This document shows positions 1 to 10,610 of a stretch of 64,000 bases of DNA, piece by piece. Within the stretch, counting starts at the first letter, position 1; the number at the start of each line of letters is the position of its first letter. Position numbers and translations under genes: made by a program. This DNA is from Flammula alnicola (lineage: Eukaryota > Basidiomycota > Agaricomycetes > Agaricales > Strophariaceae), in assembly GCA_015499995.1 (NCBI GenBank), contig JADNRV010000195.1, positions 1 to 64,000 on the forward strand, read 5' to 3'. A model generated the notes under the pieces. That model did not search any database, was not told the DNA's origin, and saw only the letters and a program-made list of their open reading frames with translations.

Positions 1-48
1 AATGACAAGACTACTAAGGACTAGAGGAAACTATGCAAGATAACGAGG

Positions 49-2284
49 TCTTTACACTCCCCCACCTGTTCCACGTGGACTCCATGGACTCCACGGATTC
101 CATGGACAATCCGTGGACTTTTTACAATTTTTTTTCAGGTTTGATTTTGGTGAAAACACCTGCCAAATTGCAAATTTTAGTCCACGCACAGTCCACGAAA
201 AGTCCACACAGTGTCCATTTTGAGTGTGGACTCCATGGACTATCCGTGGACAATGCCGTGGATTTTGTGGACTTGGCTTTACTATATTAATAATAATAAT
301 CACAAAAAATAAAATGCCATAGTCAGGAATTGAACGAGTGCCTACAGCAATATTAATAATGCCGCGCTTTAGCCACCTGAGCCAAGGAGGCATTTCCAAA
401 ATAATAATTTTGGTTATACATATACCGATTACCATCGGCAAACCGGCAACCGGTTACCGAATGATGGTGACGCGGCTCGAACGTTGCCACGTCACCACCT
501 TCTTCCCTCCCACCACCATCCCCTATCACGCGGACCACCCGCTGACACCGCACAACCGCGACCACGACGACCGCGACGACCGCGGCAACGACAGCGACAA
601 CGACCGCGGCAATGACCCCGATGGCGGTCACCACCGGCGCACCACGCAACGACGACCGGCGCACCACGCAACGACGACGACAGCGCGGATAGCAGGACGA
701 CGCGACGACGCGGCGCGTGAGGGAAAACACGCCGCGGGGGGTTGGTTACGAAGGGGGGACCCAGGAAATGGGAGGCCCACGCGGTACGTCGTAAACGACG
801 ACACCCGCGACGACACCTAACCCGCACCCCGTCCCTCGCAGCTACGACACGCCCCCGGGCACAGAAAACGAAGCCGACAGCGGCGTCGCACACGACCGCC
901 CGCCGCATCCACGACCGCCATGGCGACGGCAACGACAACGGGAGCACAACGTCGTGCTCCCATGTCGTTCTGACGTCGCGTGGGCGGTGAGAACGACAGC
1001 GGCGGACGCGACGGGGCCACGTCAACCACACCGACGCCGGCGGGTCTAACCACCAGGCCCCATGCCTCGCGGGCATCGACGACCGACGGTGGCAGGTGGC
1101 AGGCGAAAACACGCCGCGGGGGGGTGTTGCATACGAAGGGGGGACCCAGGAATGGGAGGCCCGCAAGGTACGTCGTAAACGACGTCACGCAACGCTGGCT
1201 AACCCCCCCCCCATCGCGTCCCTCGTAGATACGTGCCCCGGGCACTGCCAATGACGCCGACGGCAGCGTCGCAGGCTATCCCCCACCACGACCACGACCA
1301 CGACCGCCATGCGACCGCCATGACGGGCACGCGACGGCGACGTCGGGTCGGCGGTCGCCACAACGACGACGCAACGACCGACGACGCAACGACCGACGCA
1401 ACAACAACGCACAGCCGACATGACCACGACCGACCACGACCGACCACGACGCGACAACCGAGCAACGACGCCGCAACGAGGTGACCCCCGACCCGAGACC
1501 GACAAACCGAGCGACGAGGCCGCGACCACTAACGCGACCACCAACGCCGCGACGAGGTGACGACGAGGCGACCCCCGACCTGACCCGACAGGAGACCGAC
1601 ACGACGACACCCGATCACGCGGCGGCGACCGACGCAACGACCGACCCGACACGCCACGACACCGACTGACCCGACCACCCCAACCACAACATGACCCAAC
1701 CCAACCACGGACCCGACCGCGACACGACGACCAACCCGACCACAGACCCAAGCACTCACGACCAACCCGCTCACGACCCAACGATGGACCCGACGACAGA
1801 CCCAACCGCAACGCGACCACCTACACAACAACCGGCCCGACACTTACCTGACCTGACAGTAGTGTAGCTTGGTAGTGTAACTCAGTAGTGTATATCATGT
1901 ATTTTAATAGTTTTTTTCAATATCATCAATTTATTAGATTGTAATGTTTTGGTTATAATCCTGAGTCCACAGAAGTCCATGGAGAGTCCGTGGACTTTGG
2001 TATTTCCACTTGAATGTAATTCTAAGTTGACTCTAAGTCCAAAGTCCACAGAAAGTCCACGGAAGTCCACAGACATGATATTTACTGCTAATTTCATGCT
2101 GTGGACTGGGCATGGACTTTGTGTGGACTTTGTGTGGACTTTTGTGGACTGTCCATGGACATTCGTGGACTAATTTTTCAAAAACTAAGAAAAATGCCAT
2201 TAAGTTAAAAGTCCACAAAAAGTCCATGGAATTCCATGGAGTCCGTGGAGTCCATGTGGACAGGTGGGGGACTGTAAAGTACAG
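49..2284 (+). mobile_element. Non-autonomous TIR transposon, copy 1 (longer copy)
   Basis: The left end (tctttacactcccccacctg, from 49) and the reverse complement of the right end (2257-2284, ending in tgtaaagtacag) are the same inverted terminal sequence with small differences. Both ends carry dense subterminal TCCATGGAC/GTGGACT repeats (64-280 and 1966-2260). A 12-bp direct repeat AAGATAACGAGG flanks the copy (37-48 and 2285-2296) and is the likely target-site duplication; 8 of the 12 bases could be the true duplication if GAGG belongs to the end. The core (about 440-1860) is very GC-rich CGAC/CGACC simple-type sequence that leaves all frames open but encodes nothing recognisable. No transposase is seen. 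Subterminal repeats and duplication length fit large-TIR fungal DNA transposons (KDZ-like groups among others), but the superfamily is inference. Confidence 0.75.
440..1860. repeat. GC-rich simple-type repeat core of copy 1
   Basis: The strand is built of degenerate CGACGACC/ACGACAACG units and is depleted of stop codons, which creates long spurious open frames on both strands. Two internal direct repeats of about 70 bp stand out at 737-805 and 1122-1190; each holds a GGGAGGCCC motif followed by a short inverted repeat around tcgtaaacga. The part from about 1200 on is matched in inverted orientation by 2850-3490. Confidence 0.7.
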
Positions 2285-2413
2285 AAGATAACGAGGAATG
2301 CGCGGTTTAATAACGACATTATCATTAGTAACTATTGAGATAACAGTCAATACATCTAATGAAGTGTACGGAATAGGCGCCTTTCAGTAATATCTTAACC
2401 ATCCGGCCTATAC

Positions 2414-3550
2414 AGCGAGGGCTGTACTTTACAGTCCTCCACCTGTCCACATGGACTCCACGGACTCCATGGAATTCCATGGACTTTTTGTGGACTTTTA
2501 ACTTAATGGCATTTTTCTTAGTTTTTGAAAAATTAGTCCACGAATGTCCATGGACAGTCCACAAAAGTCCACACAAAGTCCACACAAAGTCCATGCCCAG
2601 TCCACAGCATGAAATTAGCAGTAAATATCATGTCTGTGGACTTCCATGGACTTTCTGTGGACTTTGGACTTAGAGTCAACTTAGAATTACATTCAAGTGG
2701 AAATACCAAAGTCCACGGACTCTCCATGGACTTCTGTGGACTCAGGATTATAACCAAAACATTACAATCTAATAAATTGATGATATTGAAAAAAACTATT
2801 AAAATACATGATATACACTACTGAGTTACACTACCAAGCTACACTACTGTCAGGTCAGGTAAGTGTCGGGCCGGTTGTTGTGTAGGTGGTCGCGTTGCGG
2901 TTGGGTCTGTCGTCGGGTCCATCGTTGGGTCGTGAGCGGGTTGGTCGTGAGTGCTTGGGTCTGTGGTCGGGTTGGTCGTCGTGTCGCGGTCAGGTCCGTG
3001 GTTGGGTTGGGTCATGTTGTGGTTGGGGTGGTCGGGTCAGTCGGTGTCGTGGCGTGTCGGGTCGGTCGTTGCGTCGGTCGCCGCCGCGTGATCGGGTGTC
3101 GTCGTGTCGGTCTCCTGTCGGGTCAGGTCGGGGGTCGCCTCGTCGTCACCTCGTCGCGGCGTTGGTGGTCGCGTTAGTGGTCGCGGCCTCGTCGCTCGGT
3201 TTGTCGGTCTCGGGTCGGGGGTCACCTCGTCGCGGCGTCGTTGCTCGGTTGTCGCGTCGTGGTCATGTCGGCTGTGCGTTGTTGTTGCGTCGGTCGTTGC
3301 GTCGTCGGTCGTTGCGTCGTCGTTGTGGCGACCGCCGACCCGACGTCGCCGTCGCGTGCCCGTCATGGCGGTCGCATGGCGGTCGTGGTCGTGGTCGTGG
3401 TGGGGGATAGCCTGCGACGCTGCCGTCGGCGTCATTGGCAGTGCCCGGGGCACGTATCTACGAGGGACGCGATGGGGGGGGGGGTTAGCCAGCGTTGCGT
3501 GACGAGTCCATGGAGTCCACGTGGAACAGGTGGGGGAGTGTAAAGACCTC
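2414..3550 (-). mobile_element. Non-autonomous TIR transposon, copy 2 (inverted, internally deleted)
   Basis: Reads as the reverse complement of copy 1. It begins with ctgtactttacag, equal to the right end of copy 1, and ends with gtgggggagtgtaaaga, equal to the left end of copy 1. About 1.1 kb of the copy 1 interior (roughly 130-1200) is missing, so only the right two thirds plus the extreme left terminus remain. The two copies are separated by only about 130 bp (2285-2413), which contains no gene. Differences from copy 1 include CpG to TpG changes and a 20-bp gain or loss in the CGACCA repeat near 1430. No clear direct target duplication flanks this copy. Together the two copies form a head-on inverted repeat with arms of about 1.1 kb. 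Confidence 0.7.
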
Positions 3551-4604
3551 CCCTGCATGGACCTTAGTTGGATGCTTTGAATGAGTTTCCAAAATAATTA
3601 TATGAGATCTTCACAATTCTTCTTACGTATCTACTCAGTGACGAGGGGGCGAGATTTTCCTTGTCTGGCATCGAATTATTCAAATTTCGGCCATTCTGTC
3701 AATACATCGATCCGAGCGTCGAGCTCCCATCTTCGGGGCCAGTGTTCTTCTAAGCTATGGAAGACAAACTACAACAGGTGATCTTTCTTCGCATTTGTGC
3801 TGAAGAGGAGGAAGGAGGAAGTTTTCTAAGAATAGCAGACAGACAGGCACTATCAGACACTATACCGAGGATACATGTGAGTTCGCTGTCCTGCTGAGCA
3901 CCTGTTGCAATCACAGACTTACAGTAAATCACCGACGGCTAAGTCCGACACCTGATATTGTGATCCTAATTGTAAGTAGGCACTTCAGGATGCAACCAGA
4001 ATTTGTGTTCATGCATTTAGTTATTGCCAGACACTCGGGGACAAATAGGTGCTGGTCATCTCAGATTCCACGCACAACGAAGAGTAGTTATTTTGAATCA
4101 GTTCTCCTGGGACTTCATCCTGTACAATTCCTCGTATCTTCCTCAGTTGCCTTGCATCTTGCGCCTTCGCATCTTCTGCACTTATCGTCGGAAAGGTAGA
4201 ACCGAAGTGACACCGTCCTTCGAACCCAAAAACAACGCGGCCAGTAAATCTCTCATGGCTTTCAAGGACGGAGATAAATAGATACAGTACAAGTACTACA
4301 AAAATGGAACAAATTGACAGATGTGGTTGAACGGGCCAACACACGGGAGAAGGTCTTGTCGACTGACTTGTACTAAATTTAGAGCGGGCATGGTGCAGCG
4401 ATGTCGCAGGAAGCAAAAGTCAAGTGCAGGACTCGGATACATGATTGTCAGTGGCCGACCACACGACCAGGACGAATTCTTAGGCTTATCCAGTTTCATG
4501 GATGCCTCTAGGCTCTGGTGCTGGAACCGAACTCATCGCGAGAATATTACCTTTGATTTCTCCTCAGTCGAAGTTCCAAGATTACTGCCTCCTGCTTCAA
4601 ACAG
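3551..4604. other. Gene-poor stretch
   Basis: No coding region can be supported. Frames here are short, lack recognisable domains and do not continue across plausible introns. The right edge merges into the promoter of the small secreted protein gene. Confidence 0.5.
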
Positions 4605-4614
4605 TATAAAAAGG
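4605..4614 (+). promoter_or_regulatory. TATA box of the small secreted protein gene
   Basis: The sequence tataaaaagg lies about 100 bp before the ATG at 4709. It is followed by a CA/CT-rich leader with caatc and cacaaac immediately before the start codon, typical of a highly expressed fungal gene. Confidence 0.6.
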
Positions 4615-4708
4615 AGGACAAATTCTCCTCAGGACTTCAGCAGCTCAATCGACTCGCTAAACCGTGAGCAACAAGCTCTTTTGCAAGCCTCAATCTCATC
4701 TCACAAAC

Positions 4709-5223
4709 ATGTACTTCAACACCAAGTTCGCCAGTCTGCTTTTGGCCGTCGCAGCCTCTACATTCTCTGTCCAGGCGGCTGTTATCGCTCGCATAAGATT
4801 TCATTTAAGTCCCTCTTGTTGTTGCATTCAACTTATCATCACGTATAACACCCACCAGAATGAACTTGCCGAATTGTCCGTCATTTTCTTCGACGACATT
4901 GACTTGACTGGCGCAAGCTACTCCCCCGATACCCTTGTGCAGAGTGTGTGCACCACGCTCCCTGGTGATTGGCTGGACAGACCCGAGAGTGTCCTGATCA
5001 GCCCAGGTTTCGCGTGCACACTCTTCGAGTGCGTATCAGTATTACTCCTCGGGCGCATTTTTGTGTCATATAACTGACCCGTTCTTCTAGGTTTCAAGGC
5101 TGCGAGGGTCCTGGGACTGCGCTCTCTGGAACCGTGAACGCACTCATCAGCAATCTTACAATTTACTTTTTCACTTTTTCTCACTTTTCAGCTTATTGCG
5201 GCGTTTTCACAAGTCAAAAGTGA
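4709..5223 (+). CDS. Small secreted protein, 3' end probably altered
   Basis: The product opens with a clear signal peptide: MYFNTKFASLLLAVAAST followed by FSVQA, with likely cleavage after VQA. The mature part contains a DIDLTG stretch, a VCTTLPGDWLDRPESVLISPG stretch, and after an intron at 5029-5090 FQGCEGPGTALSGTVN. The paired cysteines and short length resemble basidiomycete small secreted, crystallin-like or effector-like proteins; the exact family is not identified. A first intron ending at 4858 is possible, but the frame is open through it, so it is unsettled. After GTVN the reading frame runs into low-complexity actttttcactttt sequence and stops at 5221; the real C-terminus may have been replaced by a repeat. 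The TATA box and leader argue for a genuine gene. Function is unknown. Confidence 0.6.
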
Positions 5224-6200
5224 AAAAGTTCAGAAAGCTATGTACGTATTAAAAATACTAGCAGATAAATACCCGAATGGGCGAAGAAACCTAGGAAATG
5301 GTTGATCAGATTATATAGTTGCTGATCCGCGCACGGACCAATTTGTAATGATCGAACATTCAAGCTCAAGCTCCACTGTCCACACTGTCACCACGTCAAC
5401 TTGCCACCTCACTCCTACGACGTCCACCTCTCTGCACCACTTGTCCCCATCTGACAACGACAACGACAGCACCCACTCCATTTACCACAAAGCTAGGAGA
5501 ATGCCGCGTGGCTGTATGCATCCAGGACGACACGCATGTCTGCCCGTCGCCACTGTCGGTCACTGACAATAAGCCAAACGGCGACGAAACACAACAACAA
5601 GAACGCGACAGGGTGCGGCAAGGATCGGTGGCCCGATGTGGAACACCAGGTGAGTCTCCCCGCCGTATGATGTCGCTGGCCTCCACAACACCATTTTCGC
5701 ACAGGTAGCACAGCTAAAGGCTCTGCCTTGGCCGCGTGCTTTCTAATTTTGTCTCATTCTTCGCACCTCGCTACTCAATTATGGCCCTGTCTTGGGGAAT
5801 GGGTATCCAAAGCGAATAGCGGTATGTATCCTCTTCGATGCCAACTCACCCACCTTCGAGTGTATGTTTAGATCTCTTTCTCCACGGGTTATAGGCTCGA
5901 CGATCAGCTCTGTCGCTGCGAAGGCTATGGATAAATAGATTTTTGTAGTCCCGCATAATTTCGTGCTTGATCTCGGATTTATAATTTCGTACATATAGTG
6001 ACTTAAAGCCTGTATATAAATTCCGTAGTAGCTTTCTTCGCTTTTCGTAGCTTTCTGTAGCTTTTTTGACTTGTTATTTCATTTGAGAGATCTGAGCAAT
6101 AGCCCGCTTTTTCGGAAAAGGTACCTGGCTTTTTTGACTTGTTACTTTGACGCTTTTTTAAGCTTTTTTCACTTGTACAACCGCAAAAAAGCTATTTGTT
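5190..6200. mobile_element. Probable decayed TIR element
   Basis: The left edge (agcttattgcggcg followed by cacaagtcaaaagtgaaaaag) resembles the reverse complement of the right edge (agcttttttgcggttg followed by tacaagtgaaaaaagc). Several agcttttttgacttgt motifs lie inside, at 6060-6170. No coding capacity or target duplication is visible. Alternative: a cluster of unrelated low-complexity T-rich repeats. Confidence 0.35.
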
Positions 6201-7007
6201 AGAATACTGATGCTCCAGCCATCCCTTTACGACAGCACTGAATCTTTCACCTGCAACAAGCAGATTTAAAGGCATATCTAAATGTGCCGTTTTTTTCCGT
6301 AGTTCTAGTATTGCCCGATTTTTTCGTCTAGTGTTCGGGTTTACGAGTCCTATTTATAGGAGTCGTCCTTTTTACCCAACCCTCCGCAGAAAAATGCGTT
6401 ACGCTTGGAATACCGCAGGAACAACCTTCCTATTTTGGAATGATGGAGTGATGGCATCTTTATATTTATAATCAGTTTTGATGCCTTTGTCCGATGCGTC
6501 CGTGGGAATTAACACCGAAAAGGCACACGTGTCAAGGTCATGTGAAATGTCATGGTTACACAAGGGGCAAACCTTGGGGCGGTCCAAAATGGACCGCCCT
6601 TGAGGCGGTTGACTGGCGGTTGAGTCGCGGTTGACGTTTTGCACCACGTGTTGCCAACACCGTTTCGGGCAGCAAATAGATAGCAAAATAATAAAATTAA
6701 TTGATTATCCATATATCCCACAGATTCTGATAAGAGCTGTAGAAACGGACGCATTGAAAAAGATTTGCTGTATATATCTACCATATGGCTCCGCCACAAT
6801 GGAGAATAAACATGGAATTTAAAAATAAAAATAAAAATAAAAATACAAAAAGCAGCCGTTTCTCTTCCTCCTCCCATGCCGCCCAACGTGCGCATTCCCT
6901 TTGTCTTTGAAAACTTCAAAGTGTGTCTCAACCACGTGACCATTCATACATCACGCATGTGTCAATATTATTCATGGCACGGATTAATGGATATAATTTA
7001 TTATTAT

Positions 7008-7455
7008 TCGAATTTAAGGGTGGTTACATAAGTCTAATCACACGAGGTATGTGGGTACAATGCCCTCTCGTGTGTACCGTCTGCCGCTCCTAACGAACAG
7101 AATGCGTACGCTCCGCGCGCATCTCTCAGGCTCCTTGCAGCCTCCATTCTGCTCAATGGGACGTAGACGGAAATCTGGTCCAAACAACAGATTGGTCTCG
7201 GATAGGCCCCTTGTGCCCATGGTCTCGGATGAGTCCTCCAAGCTTGACGATTCATGTCTTGGATGGATCTTCTGTGCGCTATTGTCCATACAACGCATAC
7301 CTCCGAGTCCTATATATACTACACCCAGGCAACCTTGGGCCTCCACCCTCTTCCCGCGACGCCCACAGGTTGCTGGGTAAGCCACCAGCTGGCCCTCTTT
7401 CTGCTGCTCGCTCACGTTTTTGTAGATTCAGTCATTTCGATAACACTTTCGTTCA
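7008..7455 (+). repeat. Split direct repeat A1
   Basis: 448 bp, starting tcgaatttaagggtgg and ending actttcgttca. It contains a tatatata stretch at 7311 that may serve as the element promoter, 190 bp before gag. It matches A2 (11834-12281) except for three CpG transitions, where A1 keeps the CpG each time. Confidence 0.85.
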
Positions 7456-7501
7456 ATCTTGAGTCATTCTTCCCATCGACACTTCGTCTCTCATCCCACG
7501 C

Positions 7502-8782
7502 ATGACGGAGCTATCGAATACTGCATCCACAGAGCCGCCAAACACTGCATCTACAGAGCCGCCGAACACTGCATCTGTGAACCCGACAACCGAAGGAGAC
7601 CAATCACAACAAACCGAGGTTTCCGTCACATCCCTGCCGGTTGAAGCATCCAATCTGTGCAGCAAGTGCCTGGACGACTATCGGGCTGGCACTCTTACCA
7701 AGGTGCAGGCATTCGTCCGGATCCAGCAAATTATCGCCCAGCATGCCAGCAATTCGCAAGCGGGATCTGCTGTCGCGGCTCTCGAGTCCTACCTCGGGAT
7801 GCTCGACAATTTCGACTGGTTCAGGAAGAAAGCGGCTGAGCGGGGCGGCGAGACGCAAGTTGAAGAAGTCAAACGTGAAGAGGGAGAAGGAAGTGATGCT
7901 GGGAACACACAGGATCTCCGTGCTGAGCATGCGCGAACCGCGAAGCACGACAGGTCCCCTGACATCGACGACGAGCCAGATCTTGGGGGCGCCAGGCGAA
8001 AGATCGAGGTTCAGAAGTTCCCGTGGGTTATACAGGAAGAAATCACGCCATCAACCCTACCTCCCGAGCTCAGACAAACTCAGCTCGCTCTCGAGAATTT
8101 CTCCCGAGACCCCAAGCTCGCCAAGGCCTCGCTGCTCAACTCCTCCCGCTGCCCCCAGTTCCCTGACAACGAATGGGCCAATGTTCTCGCAGGACGAGTT
8201 GTCGACTTCGATCACGTCTTTTCGGGAGTTTACTCCCTTGCACCTGATGAACGAAGAAGAGAGCGAATGGGACCTTTCGAGGTTGTGGTCGGATCTTCCG
8301 CTCCAGCGAAGGTTGTCCGATCCCATTCCGACTGGGTCATTGCATGGGATCAGTTTATCGACGCCGTCGTTTATGTCTTCCCTCACCGACAATCAGAGCT
8401 CATTCACTATGGGAAGTTCCTCCGACAACTTTTCACCTCCATTCCTACTGAACGACATCTCCGGGTCATACAGTTTGACAAAGCTGTTCGACTGCGAGTT
8501 TCCCAACGGCGAGACCTCCTTCTCACTGACCATGCCCAGTTCGCTGACCTTAGCATCCTCTGGCTCCAGCATGGTAGCGGAGCCGGAACAAGTTCAGACC
8601 GTGGAGGGAGAAGGTCCATCTCTTCGACTGAGCACCGGCGACGGGATGCTTGCAGACGATGGAATGATGGCAAGTGTCCAAACACTGCTGCCGTTTGCAA
8701 CTACGCCCATGTCTGTGCAAAATGCCGCAATACCGGCCATGTATCCACTGAGTGCGGATCTGGTACCGCGGTACGCAAATAA
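7502..8782 (+). CDS. Gag-like protein with zinc knuckle (Ngaro-like element)
   Basis: 426 residues. The N-terminus has a short tandem NTASTEPP repeat, the middle is charged and acidic, and the C-terminus carries two metal-binding motifs: a CCCH-type C-x7-C-x6-C-x3-H followed by CAKCRNTGHVSTEC, a CCHC knuckle (C-x2-C-x4-H-x4-C). Such proteins package retroelement RNA. The start at 7502 is the first ATG after repeat A1. The frame is intact. The reverse transcriptase frame lies +1 relative to it, and the two overlap until 8782. Confidence 0.75.
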   Translation: MTELSNTASTEPPNTASTEPPNTASVNPTTEGDQSQQTEVSVTSLPVEASNLCSKCLDDYRAGTLTKVQAFVRIQQIIAQHASNSQAGSAVAALESYLGMLDNFDWFRKKAAERGGETQVEEVKREEGEGSDAGNTQDLRAEHARTAKHDRSPDIDDEPDLGGARRKIEVQKFPWVIQEEITPSTLPPELRQTQLALENFSRDPKLAKASLLNSSRCPQFPDNEWANVLAGRVVDFDHVFSGVYSLAPDERRRERMGPFEVVVGSSAPAKVVRSHSDWVIAWDQFIDAVVYVFPHRQSELIHYGKFLRQLFTSIPTERHLRVIQFDKAVRLRVSQRRDLLLTDHAQFADLSILWLQHGSGAGTSSDRGGRRSISSTEHRRRDACRRWNDGKCPNTAAVCNYAHVCAKCRNTGHVSTECGSGTAVRK

Positions 8783-10610
8783 GAGGAGGTCTCAATTTGA
8801 TTTCTGGTCATCACGCCCGTCTTACGCCAGGAGTTTCATGTGGAGCGAAGATGACGGGGCCCGTGTTACACTCGCCAAAGCATCGGAAACGTTTCTCCCT
8901 CTTCCCTCTGTACCCAAACATGAGCTCGACGGCGAACGTGCCACTGCCACTATCACCGATAATCCACACCTATTCAAGATCATATCGCCTGTGGTCGTCA
9001 CGAGGTTTGCCGACTACCTCATGGCACACCCGAACACTCCTTTCGTCGCGTCCGTATGCGAAGGCCTTGTAAATGGCTTTTGGCCCTGGGCGGACACAGC
9101 GTCGGTCCCTCTTCCTGTCACCCTTGACGCTCGCAGCTATATTCGTGATGCAGCTCACTGCGAATTCGTTAAGGAGCAGATCAAAAAGGAGATCGACTAT
9201 GGGTGTTTTTCAGAAACTTTCACCAAGCTTCTCCCGGGCATGTTGGCTGTACCGGTCACTGTTGCCCACAAAGCTCGTTCCACTAAGCTTCGAATGTGTG
9301 TCAATCATAGTTCGGAACCATTCTCGAGGAACAGTATGATCAAGAAATCCGACGTTTCGGTTCCTCTCGACAATCTCCAAGACTTGGGTCACATCCTGCG
9401 AGGCTTGCGCGTCGCTTTTCCTAACCGGCACCTCGTTCTTTGGAAATCGGACATCAAACGCGCATATCGAACCTTGCCAGTCAGCAAATACTGGCAGATC
9501 AAACAGGTCGTGAGCACTCCGGATGGTTATAACGTCGATCGCTGCAACAATTTCGGAGGTCGAGCTTCAGGCGGCCTCTGGGGCGCATTCTTTTCATTGG
9601 TCCTATGGATTGCCATCTTTGTCAAACTCATCGCCGATATGCTTGCCTACGTCGATGATGCCTACTCCTGGGAGTTCGAAGGAAACCTCCTCTACTACGC
9701 GCCATATGATGCTCTTATGCCTACGAAACAGGCGCGTTTTCTCCAGCTTCTTGATGAGCTGGGCATCCCACATGACAGAGAAAAGCAAATATGGGGGCCA
9801 CGGATTACCATCATCGGTTTCGATGTGGATCCTAATGCTATGACCATCACGATGCCGGATGATGTGAAATCGGACCTCGTCTCAGCCATTCGGCTCTTCG
9901 CCGTCGCAGGCCACCGTCCCAAACTTCTCGACTACCAGCGTTTGGCCGGCTGGTTAAACTGGGCACTAAATGTGTACCCGTTACTCCGTCCCGGCCTCAG
10001 TACCCTCTATGCCAAGATTTCAGGAAAGACCCAGGCCCTGCGTGAAATATACGTCAATAAGCAGCTCTGCCGTGAGCTGATCTGGATCGCAGACCACCTT
10101 GAAACCTCCAACGGCATATTCTTGATGGAGTCGGTTGACTGGCCTCTGCATTTTGCAGACCATGTCCTGTACACAGACGCCTGTCTGTTTGGCATGGGTT
10201 TCTGGTCCCCAGCACTGGCCAGGGGCTTCCAATACGACATTCAGCTTACCGAGACAAAGACAATCTTCTTCTGGGAGGCCTACACAGTACTCTCTGCACT
10301 CCATTGGGCTGTCCGTTTCATCCGCCCTCGCCCGACTCGCATCCTAATCTGCACTGACAACATGAACACTGTCTCCATGTTCCACAGCCTTCGGGCGACA
10401 CCCACCTACAACCCTATCCTCATTACTGCCGTCAATCTTCTTATGCGCTACAATGTCCAGCTGCGTGTTTGCCATATTCCGGGCAATCAGAATGTGGTCG
10501 CAGATGCCCTGTCACATTTCCAAAACCACGTAGCACGCGCCGGCTGCCCACGTATCGCCATATTGCCATTTCAACCCCCTCGTCTTTCGCTGGGGGCAGA
10601 ATCTTTATGA
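7641..10610 (+). CDS. Reverse transcriptase / RNase H (Ngaro-like element)
   Basis: The frame is open from 7641, but sequence before about 8770 is the shadow of gag; recognisable protein starts near RYANKRRSQFDFW. The RT active site is LAYVDDAYSW (near 9650). RNase H follows with acidic residues in LYTDACLFGMGFW, FFWEAYTVLSAL and ICTDNMNTV, and ends with GNQNVVADALSHF. All key residues are present, so RT and RNase H look intact. Expression from the gag message would need a +1 shift or internal start near 8650-8780. The stop TGA at 10608 overlaps the ATG of the recombinase (ATGA). Confidence 0.85.
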   Translation: MKHPICAASAWTTIGLALLPRCRHSSGSSKLSPSMPAIRKRDLLSRLSSPTSGCSTISTGSGRKRLSGAARRKLKKSNVKREKEVMLGTHRISVLSMREPRSTTGPLTSTTSQILGAPGERSRFRSSRGLYRKKSRHQPYLPSSDKLSSLSRISPETPSSPRPRCSTPPAAPSSLTTNGPMFSQDELSTSITSFREFTPLHLMNEEESEWDLSRLWSDLPLQRRLSDPIPTGSLHGISLSTPSFMSSLTDNQSSFTMGSSSDNFSPPFLLNDISGSYSLTKLFDCEFPNGETSFSLTMPSSLTLASSGSSMVAEPEQVQTVEGEGPSLRLSTGDGMLADDGMMASVQTLLPFATTPMSVQNAAIPAMYPLSADLVPRYANKRRSQFDFWSSRPSYARSFMWSEDDGARVTLAKASETFLPLPSVPKHELDGERATATITDNPHLFKIISPVVVTRFADYLMAHPNTPFVASVCEGLVNGFWPWADTASVPLPVTLDARSYIRDAAHCEFVKEQIKKEIDYGCFSETFTKLLPGMLAVPVTVAHKARSTKLRMCVNHSSEPFSRNSMIKKSDVSVPLDNLQDLGHILRGLRVAFPNRHLVLWKSDIKRAYRTLPVSKYWQIKQVVSTPDGYNVDRCNNFGGRASGGLWGAFFSLVLWIAIFVKLIADMLAYVDDAYSWEFEGNLLYYAPYDALMPTKQARFLQLLDELGIPHDREKQIWGPRITIIGFDVDPNAMTITMPDDVKSDLVSAIRLFAVAGHRPKLLDYQRLAGWLNWALNVYPLLRPGLSTLYAKISGKTQALREIYVNKQLCRELIWIADHLETSNGIFLMESVDWPLHFADHVLYTDACLFGMGFWSPALARGFQYDIQLTETKTIFFWEAYTVLSALHWAVRFIRPRPTRILICTDNMNTVSMFHSLRATPTYNPILITAVNLLMRYNVQLRVCHIPGNQNVVADALSHFQNHVARAGCPRIAILPFQPPRLSLGAESL

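Noticed and set aside
330..408. tRNA-like sequence on the minus strand (7-bp outer stem aaatgcc/ggcattt, tggctcaggtgg, gttcaattcc)
   Set aside because: Anticodon loop is too large and the T stem does not pair; at most a degenerate tRNA-derived piece inside the transposon.
492..1820. Long open frames on both strands, up to 224 codons
   Set aside because: They arise from CGAC-rich simple sequence without stop codons, repeat in the inverted copy, and show no domain.
7034..7415. Frames of 73-125 codons in both A repeats
   Set aside because: They fall in the non-coding split direct repeat, on the opposite strand to the element, with CpG decay differences between copies.
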